From: Chlorokybus atmophyticus
Lineage: Eukaryota; Streptophyta; Chlorokybophyceae; Chlorokybales; Chlorokybaceae
Direction: 5' to 3'
NCBI GenBank assembly: GCA_009103225.1
Contig: RHPI01002069.1
Coordinates: 1,269,326 to 1,333,325, forward strand
Length of the DNA stretch: 64,000 nucleotides
The translations under genes were made by a program, and so were the position numbers. Positions within the stretch are counted from its first letter, which is position 1. Each line of letters starts with the position of its first letter. Shown here piece after piece: positions 24,130 through 34,580 of the stretch. The notes beneath the pieces were generated by a model. The model did not search any database. It was not told where the DNA came from and saw only the letters and a list, made by a program, of their open reading frames with translations.

Positions 24130-26540
24130 TGATGTGCTTATGCTAAATATTGTGTATAATGAATAGAATGCGAGGATTGTGGCATGCATGAGAGTGTGAC
24201 GCACACATGCATGAGCAGTCCACTCACCACTCTATGAAGCACTCTCATTAACCGCTGGGCTGCTAACCTAGCTGCTACCTACCTTCTCTACTGCCCATAC
24301 CCATTAGGCATGCATGCATGCGTGCGTCATCACCTGCACATGCGCCTTGGTCAGCGGCCTTCTTGCAGTAGCAGCGGCTACATCAGCAGCAGGACTCGAC
24401 GGACTATTCCTTCCGCTTCACCCACACCCCCGCCATCTCCGCCAGCCTCCTACTGCCGTCTTGTCAACCGCCGGCTTAGGGTTTTGTCAGTACACACACG
24501 CATGCATGTACGGCACGCACGGAAACTCCCTCTGCGGCGGTGCATGTCGTGGTTGTGTGCTCCTACTTTGACGACATGGGCAGACTTCGCTGCTCCCCAT
24601 GTACTTTCACTTGTGGCTTCGTCTTGGGCATTGCTATGCATGGCTAGTTGGGTGGGCACCAACTCTCGATATCAAGCAGGCAACTAGCACGCATACGATT
24701 AATTACAGACGTACAGTGGGAACCAGTCATGTCCATGGCTATGCCTAAGCGCACACATCACAGCAACAACGTCCAGCACAGAGCCAGGTGACAGCGGCGC
24801 ACACTAGCACGCTAGCACGCAGGCAACTACACATGCAGGGTGTGTGTGTGAGGCGAAAACGTGTTTGATGGGAGGTTTATGACACGCGGTGTGCTGCCTT
24901 GTGAACATGCATGGTGTGATGGCGAGGGACTTCACTGTGTGCAACACGACACAGCATGCACAACACAGTGCCGCCAGCAGCTGCATGCCACCAGCCAGCG
25001 CCATATGCGACATGCCACACCCTCATACGCAACCACCGTGCTGAACTATGTTCACCACCTACATGTACTCTACCACTACAACTACCCCACCCTGTCAGTC
25101 ATGCATGCATGCAATCCTCAGAGGCAGTCACCTGCACATCGCCGTTGTACTGGGTAGGCAGCTGCATGTGTTCATATTTCCACACAGATAGCAGTTGCAA
25201 CAGAGTGTAAGCAGATGGCGATGGCGGAACATGGTACACCATTTCACCCCATTGGTATCCACCTTGCTCAGCTGGTCTCTTGTACGAGTATGCAATGCCA
25301 TATTGCAATATGTAGCAGGGCCTGCAAGCCAGTTGAATTTCAGTCCTTCCTGATGCGTAAACATGGAGTGGCTGCGACATGAGCTGCTATTGTTATTGCA
25401 TTTGTATTTTCACACCGGCTTGCTGTAGGATGAGCCAGTGCAGGAAGTCATGAAACGACATTGCACATGTATTAGGGCCTGGGTTGAGAAGCCGATGTGG
25501 TGAATGTGTATATGAATTTGTTCTAACGCTGTCCCCACTCAACATGACATTAAAACAGCAACCACAAGCAGAAGCATAGGGCTGTTGGCCCAAGCCCGTG
25601 TTGAAGTGTGTGCCAATTCAGACACTGCACATGCCCGAACTCACCCCCCCATTCTTTGTTGAATCGCACGCCCCACATTACTAGTCAATGATTTTGATAA
25701 CAGATACTAATCCAAACCACACTCGTAAACACCACACCCTTGGATACACGACAATAATCACCTGCAACATGTTGGGAGTGCCATTGGTGTCAAGTCAACA
25801 CCATCACAATCAAGCATTGCAAGGTATCCCTAACAAGACCGAAATTGCAACGCTTATTGATGACACCCAGATGGCTGTGTCGCCCATATTTATAGCAGCC
25901 AGAGCAGTGCCAAGCATTTTAGCCCCAACAGAGTAGCGGCCAGAGAGGTACACAAACATCGCCTTACAACGCCACTCTACTCTGCTAATCCTGATGGTGC
26001 ACACTCACCCACTGGCAGGCTGTGCATGCCAGCGTATTCCAGCAACAGCTCCGCCTTCTGCAAACAGTTAACCAATACAGTGAATCACTCCCTTGGGTCT
26101 GACTTATTGATTGAATTACTTGTGAAGCCCAACACGTCATCACACTGACTTTTGTTGCAGGGCGTTGAGGCAATCGGCAAAGCCCCACTTGGTGGCGTCC
26201 AGCTTGTCGGTGTCGCATTGCTCGAGTCACCGTGATGCTTGCACAGACACTGTCATAGGCGCGATGCCTATGTGCATGTGCGTGTGTACGCATGCATATG
26301 TGGGCGCATGTGTTGAGCTGGACGAGTCAGTTGCGCACTCATACCTTGATCCGGGATGGCTTTCTGCTGTACTAGTTTTGAGAAATCCATACCTCTGTGG
26401 TGATTCAAGTATCTACTGTCACTCATGCGTCCTTGTACCTGTTTGGACCGCTCGACAGCCTATTTGCCTCCTCGTGCTCCCGCACAAGCTCTTCCCTCAA
26501 CGCGCCCTCCTTCTCCTCCAGTCAGGTGGGGCAGAACAAG
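24130..26540. other. Poorly resolved region with exon-like segments
   Basis: No complete gene can be assembled. Exon-like pieces: plus strand 24368-24476, which follows a good acceptor (TTCTTGCAG) and reads QRLHQQQDSTDYSFRFTHTP before a TAG; minus strand 26525-26440 (ALREELVREHEEANRLSSGP), 26215-26150 (DTDKLDATKWGFADCLNALQ), 26058-26014 (KAELLLEYAGMHSLPV), 25950-25815 (a hydrophobic stretch with GTALAAINMGDTAIW) and 25366-25133 (open, ending at a GT donor after YNGDVQ). The minus-strand pieces could be one gene, but the splice phases I tried between 26150 and 26058 do not agree. I do not recognise any family. Confidence 0.35.
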
Positions 26541-26622
26541 CACTTACGTAGAGTAGTGTCCAATATACACAACACTGTAGGTGCAGTATTATGCACCAAT
26601 ATCACAGCAACAGCGTGAAGGA

Positions 26623-26944
26623 CGCTTGCAGACCAGCACACAAACACAGCAGCAGCACCACATAACCATGCACATACAGATGTGCATATTTATGTGGTTC
26701 AATGGTACGTCCCATGACCCTGAAGTCCACGACTTCCTGCAAGGCAGACAATCCATCACAGACAATCCAATATCGGATTGTCTCGCTTGCAGACCAGCAC
26801 ACAAACACAGCAGCAGCACCACATAAACATGCACATACAGATGTGCATGTTTATGTGGTGCAATGGTACGTCCCATGACCCTGAAGTGCATGACTTCCTG
26901 CAAGGCAGACAATCCATCACAGACAATCCAAAATCGGATTGTCT
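26623..26944. repeat. Tandem repeat of two 161-bp units, each hairpin-rich
   Basis: Unit 1 is 26623-26783 and unit 2 is 26784-26944, more than 95% alike by eye. Both begin CGCTTGCAGACCAGCACACA and end ATCGGATTGTCT. Unit 2 contains a perfect 18-bp stem (26819-26836 and 26841-26858) with loop ACAG; the same stem in unit 1 has mismatches. The high similarity points to a recent duplication. Confidence 0.9.
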
Positions 26945-26970
26945 GTGATGGATTGTCTGCCTTGCAGGAA
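26895..26970. repeat. Perfect 35-bp inverted repeat (hairpin)
   Basis: Left arm 26895-26929 and right arm 26936-26970 are exact reverse complements, separated by a 6-nt loop (AAAATC). The arm begins TTCCTGCAAGGCAGACAATC. It straddles the end of the second 161-bp unit and runs up to about 55 bp from the 3' end of the release-factor gene. Confidence 0.95.
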
Positions 26971-27025
26971 TACAGCAACGAAGAGTGCAATAGGAATTGT
27001 AGCTAAGCTGGTGGGTAGTCTGAAG

Positions 27026-29442
27026 CTAGGCAGCCTTTTCAAGGACAGATGCAAGAGCATCCTGCTGCCGCTGCTGCCTGAGGGCATCAATGACCTCGTC
27101 CAGCCTGTCTCCAGCGAGCACCTCATCAATCCCATGCACAGTGAGATTGACGCGATGATCAGTCACGCGGCCCTGAGGGAAGTTGTAGGTGCGAATACGC
27201 TCGGAACGATCGCCCGAGACCAAAAGAGACGACCGTGCTTCCTGTCGTGTCTTCTCTCGCTTCCGCTGCTCAGCGTCGTATAGCCGCGCCTGCATCACAT
27301 AACAAGTGGCACAAACTCAGGCTACCAGCATCAATCAGTTTGGTCAGAACCAGTCAGCTTGTCAAGTTGACGCCTGTTCAGAAGGTAGTGGGGTTGGTGA
27401 ATTTTTCACATGTGCATCAGCAGCAATGTATGTTATGCGCAACCGAACCGCATCTCAACTGCACGACAAACATGTGCAGCAATAGTGACTTGCTCAGACA
27501 TGCAAGCTCGGAGACCCAGTAAGGGCAATGTCTGAATGGAAGGGCACAACTTACTCATAGCCCATTGTTGGTACCAACCTGAAGGACTCGCAGGGCCTTG
27601 GCTTTGTTTTTATGCTGCGAGCGCTCGTCTTGGATGGCAACAACCAACCCAGTGGGCAAATGGGTAACTCGCACAGCGCTATTTGTTGTGTTCACATGCT
27701 GCAGTACAGAGAGAGTAAGTACCGTTATGGCAATTCACGGAAAGACATGCGTGCGCACTGGCAAGACGAAAGCAGCGCACTCTGCTTGCGCTGAATGCCA
27801 CACACACATGATGAGCAATAATAGACGCCATACCTGGCCACCAGCACCGCTTGCGCGATACACGTCGATCCTCAGGTCCTCATCTCGGATGTCACAAGCC
27901 TGTGCCTGGTCAGGCTCGGGCAGCACGACCACGCTGGCAGCTGAAGTGTGGACGCGGCCTGAGGTCTCTGTAGAAGGCACCCGCTGTACACGATGCACTC
28001 CACTCTCCAATCGCAACAAGCCGTAGGGGCCAGGAGACGCGGCGTTGCTTTGCCGTGCACGCACACCCGCTGTTGCCTCCTGAGCTTAAGGAGATGTGTT
28101 TCAGTGCCAATGCACGTAGAGCAACACCACACCACAGGAAAGCGCTTGCTCTCATAGCTGGATTGTGTGGTTGTTGGTCAATCTGTTACCAGATCGTACT
28201 GGGCAACGCCATACTGGCATCTGTGACCGCAGGCAACCAACATGTTTGGGAGAATCATCTGCATTGGCACCAACCTTGCAACCACCAAGGTCGGTATCGG
28301 TCAACTCCAGCAGCTCCCATTTCCAGCCTTGGCGCTCACAGTACAGCTGATACATGCGCAACAAGTCCATGGCAAACAGCGCTGCCTCGTCGCCGCCTGT
28401 GCCAGCGCGTACCTGATAAAGGTTGTACACAGTGAGCAAGACACTGGTAACAGCAATTGCCAACAACCTAATAAACGGCAACATGATTGAGCCAGCATTG
28501 CGTAATGTTGCAACTGAACAAAGCTCGACTGCCAAGTGAGAACTGACATCACTTTCAAACCTCAACAACGGCAGCTCTGCTGTCATCATCGTCTGGCGGT
28601 ATGAGCAGGGAAAGCAACTGCGACTCGCATGCGCTGACCGCCTTGGCAGCTGCTCGAGCCTCGTCTTCCGCAAGCTGTCGGACATCGCTGTCCTCCTTGC
28701 CGTCACGAGCGACCGCCTCCCATTCCGCCGCAGCTGCTATCAGCCTGCGTCTCTCCGCAGCAGCCTCCACAACGCCGGCCACCCCGGCGAGCTCCCGCTG
28801 CGTCTCAGCCAATGCCGCAAAACTGGACCCAGTTGCCTGAATCCATCAACACAAGCATTTGTACTTGCAGGTTCGCGCGTATGAGATAAGTTGAAAGCAC
28901 AACCCGTGTCGGATTGCAGAGGAGGTGACATGTGCTGATCACATTCAACGCTTGAACCATGCAATTAGGCGCATGCACAGCGTCACTTGACTTTTGTAAC
29001 ATGAGAAGCTTGGCAATAAGCCTTGCAGACTAATATTGGATACTGCACCATGCAGCGCACAACCGCTGTCATGCTGACAAGTTGCACATACGATGACCCT
29101 CCGCACGAATGCAAGTGTCCTAAGCCTCTGGTCAAACCGCATTCATCTGGAGGTGACGGAGTGGAGTTGCTTGCAGATTGGCATGAACAAAACCTGATCG
29201 GAGGGTGCATGCAGTGAAGACCACACAACCAATTCAGATACCAAAGCACCACAACCTCAGACAGGCAAGGCGCGCACCTGTTGCAGAACAACAGCTTGCA
29301 ACGCAGCGTGGCGAGCCTCCACGGCCGCGATGCGCACTTCAGCCGCTAGCGGCAGCTTGCTACGTATATTCGACGCAGTCGCAGCCGCAGACAACGCCCG
29401 CCGCACCGTCAGCCTCAACCTTCCCGCCGCCGCCCACGCCAT
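27026..29442 (-). CDS. Organellar peptide chain release factor 1 (bacterial type)
   Basis: Multi-exon class I release factor acting on organelle ribosomes at UAA/UAG. The ATG at 29442 gives an Arg/Ala-rich, acid-poor leader ([20 protein letters not shown]) suited to plastid or mitochondrial import. Exons then encode a helical domain ([20 protein letters not shown]), [40 protein letters not shown], the catalytic GGQ in YRASGAGGQ followed by [34 protein letters not shown] and [20 protein letters not shown]. The stop is TAG after VLEKAA. The codon-reading tripeptide is PST where bacterial RF1 has PAT; RF2 would have SPF, so this is an RF1. It is divergent from the kinase at 30315, with about 870 bp shared upstream DNA. 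Confidence 0.92.
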
Positions 29443-30314
29443 GCACACCAGCGAGAACACCGACGTTCTAAAGGTAACCTAGTTAGGGTTTTGGCTGATT
29501 GAACTCTCGACCCGGAAATGGCACAATCCAAATCGTTACATCTGGATTCACAGTACGTCAAAAGGTGCCAATCTTCGCATGTCCGCGTTGCATGCATGAT
29601 GGAACTTGCATCGGATCCTGCTGCGGCCGTTACCACGTAGCCATGGCGCGAAATGCCGCCCAGCTTGCAGCAGAACAAGTCCGCCCCCAAGACGGTGAAT
29701 GTTGTGAAAAAATGCTTTGCTGACCGAATTCTCGGAGAAATGCAAGGCGGCTCGACCGGCGCTGAACCTCAGAAAACGAGGGCACCCCATGCCTCATCTC
29801 GTCGCTGGGATCTGCTGATTGCATGAGTACCAAGCGTTAGACCGTGGTGCACTGTAACTGTCTGCTTCCCTTTTTGTCGGCACTCTGCTCATTCGTACGC
29901 TGTACTGCACTTTTCCGCGTGTGCTGCGGCAGCACTGCTGCCGCCGGTACCGTACGAGCGTTGCCACAGGGTCTGCCCCGCGGCTCCGCGGCCTGTTGCC
30001 CGGCTGCTACTTGCTTGTGGGCGTGTAGGCGTGGCGGACGGCGGCGGAGGTGGTGGGGGCTGTGCTGTGGTGCAGGCGGGGTTAGCTGAGGTGGGCGTTC
30101 GGTAGGGTTTGGTTAGGCGGCGTGGGTGATGGGTGGCGGCGTCCGGGACTGTGTGGGCTGGCTGTGAGGTGGGAGGAGTGCTGGGGCATGGGATCGGCTG
30201 TCGGCGAGATGGGCGGGGGGTGTTCTTGAGGGCCGGCGAAGGAGGGGGGGGTGGAGGAGGGCGGGGGGCCGGTCTGGGGTCCTCCCCCCGCCCCCCGCAG
30301 GTGGACTGGACGCT
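29443..30314. promoter_or_regulatory. Divergent intergenic region between RF1 and the NEK-like kinase
   Basis: The two genes are transcribed away from each other from this 870-bp stretch. The half near the kinase is very GC-rich with G-runs (30030-30300), and probably holds its 5' UTR. I see no TATA box and no supported ORF. Confidence 0.5.
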
Positions 30315-33300
30315 ATGGACAAGTACTCTGTCGTGTCGCAGCTTGGGCAGGGGGCGCAGGGAAGGGTGTTCCTCGCCAAGGAGCGAGATGCTGCTCCAGG
30401 CTTGGACGTCAACGTCGTCATCAAGGTGATTCCCGTGCCTGCTGGGGAGGATGAAAGGACCGCCTGCTTGCGAGAGGCCATGACGATGGGTGGCTTGCAC
30501 CATCCCGCCATTGTCCGCTGCAAGGTGGGTATCTCGCTTGCTTGTTCTTAAGTTTGATTGTGCTCTCCGGGCACCTGAATGTGGTAGTTGCGGTAATTCA
30601 TTAGGGTTTGTTCGATAAGTGTGCACCCTGAGTAAGTGTATACCTCCTTGGATTGCAGGAAAGTTTCCTGGACGAAGACAACAACTTGTGCATTGGTAAG
30701 CTTCCCTACCTTTGTCAGTTCCTTCATCTTTGACCGCTGCGTTATCATTGGCCGTGGGTGCTTTCATTCACTACTACTGTCTGCAACAGTCATGGAGCAT
30801 TGCAATGGTGGTGACCTTGCTACGCTGATGGAGAAGCGTTTTGAAGCGGATGAAAGGTGCATGCTTATGCTCCTTGAAGTACTTCCCGTTGCAAGCTGTG
30901 CTGCAATGTTACGTCAAGCACCATGTGCCAGCACTTGTCCCGCATTGTTATGTCGTGTCATCCTTGCGTTTTCTGTTGATGTTGTGACATCGTGTTCAGC
31001 CCTCAGGCACGTTCAAGCACTCAGCATTAGCTACACAGCAGCTCGAATCTTGCGATTACACACAATGGGAGTAGTACTGAAGTTAACCATGGACATGTGT
31101 CACGTACTCTCTGCAGGTTTCCAGAAGCGCAGGTTGTGCAGTGGTTTGCGCAGCTTGCATTGGCCTTGGAGTATATGCACAAGCAAGGCGTCCTTCATCG
31201 TGACTTGAAGGTACTGGTCTGCACGTCCAGTGGCTGCACACTCAGTGCCTATTTGGCGGACGCCCATACTTAGATGCAGGCAAATGCCGATAGCGCACAG
31301 CTTTATGGGATGGCACTTGGAGTTGTTGAGCAGGACGCTTGCCATTATCAACGATGTGCCAAATGCCTTGTGGCTAAGCTGACTGTGCTTCTGTGGTGCA
31401 GTCTGAAAACGTTTTTCTTCGCGATATTGGGGATGGAAGGGTCATTGCTCAACTTGGGGTACGCTTCTTTTGCGTAAACTCACTGCCTCCCGTTTCAAAT
31501 CAGTCGACAGGCTGTTAACTGCAACAGTATGTTAAAAACAAAGAATCCCATACGCTGTTATGACAGTTTTCTTTTGCAGGATTTTGGCATTGCTCGCCTT
31601 CTGGACGGGCCAACAGATCTGGCGCGTACCTTTGTTGGCACTCCCTATTACATGAGCCCAGAGATATTTTTGGGAGAGCCTTACAGCTTCAAGTCAGGTG
31701 CATGGTTGGGTCGCTGTCACAGATGTTTCAGTATACGTTCCTGCTTCATGGTGAGCGCAACTCACAAGCATGGACTGACTGAGGATAGTTACGCAGATGT
31801 TTGGGCAATCGGCTGTGTGATGTATGAGATGCTTACCCTGCGCCATGCTTTTGAAGCCGCCAACCTGAATAACCTGGCGATGAAGGTCATACAGGGAAAG
31901 TATGTGCCTATGCCATCACAGTACAGCAAAGATCTGACAGATGCAGTGACCAGCATGCTGGTCAAGGACCCTTCTACTCGGCCGTCAGCAGCTGAGCTGC
32001 TTGCTTTGCCAGTGATAAGGTGCAGTTCTTGCGCTGTGTGTATGGGTTCACTGGTGTACAATGTGCCTCACTCTTTTGGGTGGTCTTGCAGAAGTCATGC
32101 TGCGTCGTTCCTAGCAAGCTTCAATAGCCCAACACCTACTGAGGTTTCTACACCTGTGGAGGTCTCAATAGGCACACTGTTACCATGTCGCATGGATTGT
32201 AAGACAATCCTTCAGCATCATATCAAAGACCAACAAGCAAGGCTAAGCTTTCAAGAGTTTTCGCGCCTCAGGCGCAACATTTCCGAGGATATGTTATCCA
32301 ATCTTGCAGGTAAGCTCGCGCTCAGCAAGTCACCTTAGCGGAACCATGGACGTCCATGGCTGGTGAACTCTCAAAAATCTGAGGCGCTTGTTGCGAATTG
32401 TTTCTGGCAGACAAGGTGCGCTTGTCCAGTGCTCGTGAGAGCTTGCCTTCAGCGGGTTTGCTCCCTGATGTACATACCTCTAGCAGTGCCATTGGCAACT
32501 CCAAGGTGTCACTTAATCACAGCACAAACGCTTACTTGCGCGCACAGCAGCCCCCTTTGCATCAGGACGGCCCGCATGCTCCTCGGCCCATGGGGCCACT
32601 GCTGCCTGCAGTTCACACTACACACGCACCCAGCCATCTCCGCCCTCGTCGCCGCAGCTCTACATCAGACCTTCTGGCTGCGAGCAACATGGAAGCTTTG
32701 TCCAGGTCGCCCGAACAAGTGCCACGACAGGACAATGTTAGAGTCTCTTTCCAGTCTCCAGGGCAGTCCGCTCCGGCAGGAAAATACAGCAGCCCCGACA
32801 GCCGGTTGCAACGTAGCACATCTGGAGAAGTGACGGTGGACTCCCGCAACCTGATTGAGGGGCGGCGTGCAAGGCTTCTTCGATATGGCATCAGGCGGCC
32901 GCCTCCAGAGTTGACAGACCTTCACCATCGGCCACTGGATTCCATGCACGAGTCTTTCCATCGTCTTCGTGGCGGTGACGGCGATGGCCACTTGTCGGAT
33001 ACTCCGTCGTATGAGGACGACATGACATTACGCCGGAGTCTTCGAGGAAGGCACATTATGGACAGGCTGCCAGACCAGTCAATGGTCAGCCAGAGCATGG
33101 TTGACAACAGTTTACATGGCGGCATGGGCGATATATCAGGTAGATCTGACTACACACCAGGTCAGCTTCGACCGGTGGACAGGCGTGCACCTGGCGTGCT
33201 GGCGGAGGAGGGGTTGTCTCGCAGTCGGTCCCCTGAAGTGGAGCAGTTGCTGCTGCGCCGGCCTCGGCGCCGAAGCTCCGCATCAGACATATCTGTTGTG

Positions 33301-34580
33301 ATACCGCATCAGTCTGGCTCCAGGCCACATGCTGTCCCCCCAGCCATCGCAGAAGAGCGACCAGTCATTGGGCTTGCGCAAAAGATGGCTGCGGCTCATG
33401 CTCGTGTTCGTCGCCACAGTGAAGCAGCGCTTGTAGCAAATGAAGCTGCCAGGCGGGATGCTGTGCGATCATACAATATGCAACGAGAGCTTGACAATGG
33501 GCAACAGGTAGGTTGATGGGTTCTGACAATGCAGAACAGATTACATGGCTGGGTTGTTGCATTCGTGGTAACAATGTTTCTGCCACAGGCTAGGTCAGTG
33601 GACACCCATTCAGAAGCACCACCCAACTTGTATACTAGTGAGTGCCAGCCCTCCGGGTTTGTGCCACGCAATAACAGCCTGGAACGCTTGCGGTTGCGTC
33701 GCCACAGCATGGCTGTCGGCGATCGGCTTCGTTCTGAGGCTGTTAGTGCCAGCTTGGCGGCAGACATCCATGAGCACGATGGTGCCAACACTGATTCCAT
33801 GGGAGGTAAGCATTGCAGTTGTTATACCAGAGCTCGTGTTGTGCTGCGCGGATGACATCCAGCCTGCTGACTGGAGTTTACAGGCATGGTGGCAAGGGAA
33901 CACATGCATTCTGTCAGCACTAAGTCAAGCAGTCTTCGCATGGCTTCTGTGGAAGAAGATGAGGTTGGGACAGACCGTAGATGGACCAGTGAAGGGCCAG
34001 CTCGGCGCGTAGATTTGTTCAGCTTGGTGCCTCGCACTTCTGTGGTCCGCATGGAGGCCGGGCTGCCTCCCATGCCAAACGGGCATGATAGAAGAGAACA
34101 AGCCCTCAGGAGTTCACAGGTGAAGGCAATCAGCGTTGCACTTTTGGGATTATATGTGGTTGCATGACTGATGTTGTGCGTGCACAGGAATATGCTGCTG
34201 TGGACAGCATTGAGATGGGACCACTCCCCATTGAACGGCCTTCACGCCCCCACTGGCAGCGTCCCAAGTCCTTGGCCACAGGCCCGGACAGTGGGGCGTT
34301 TGATGCGCCTATGTACAGCTCAAAGGCGTCGCAGCTGCTATCATCTCCTGTGCATCGCAGCAGTCACTTGCACAGCCAGGCAGTTCTGCCGGATATGAAA
34401 CCATTGAGGCTGCCAGAACTTCAGCACTCAGCCCGTCAGCGTGCTGTGTACATACTTGACGACGGTGATCGCAATGGCAGTCCGTCCAGGAGCCCTATCA
34501 TGCCACAGCTTGATGCAAGCCCGGTTAGCAGGGCGCGCGTCCTGCTGACTCCTCTGGTCACCACAAAGCACAGTATTTGA
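30315..34580 (+). CDS. NEK-like serine/threonine protein kinase with long Ser/Arg-rich tail
   Basis: Multi-exon gene (TGA). The kinase domain comes first: MDKYSVVSQLGQGAQGRVFL (Gly loop), VVIKVIPV (ATP Lys), LREAMTMGGLHHPAIVRCK, the hinge VMEHCNGGDLATLMEKRFEA, LEYMHKQGVLHRDLK (catalytic loop) spliced to SENVFL, DFGIARLLDGP, TFVGTPYYMSPEIF (activation segment), SYADVWAIGCVMYEMLTLRH and AFEAANLNNLAMKVIQGKY. HRDLK-SENVFL, GTPYYMSPE and NNLxxKVxxGxY are typical of NIMA-related kinases, which act in mitosis and cilia. The tail of about 700 residues has no fold I recognise. It repeats basophilic phospho-site-like motifs (RRRSSTSD, RRRSSASD, RRHSEAA, RRHSMAV). All active-site residues are present, so it should be active. 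Confidence 0.9.

Noticed and set aside
24356-24476. Last exon of an extra plus-strand gene downstream of the BET gene.
   Set aside because: A good acceptor and an open frame exist, but no upstream exon can be joined, so it is only mentioned within the unresolved region.
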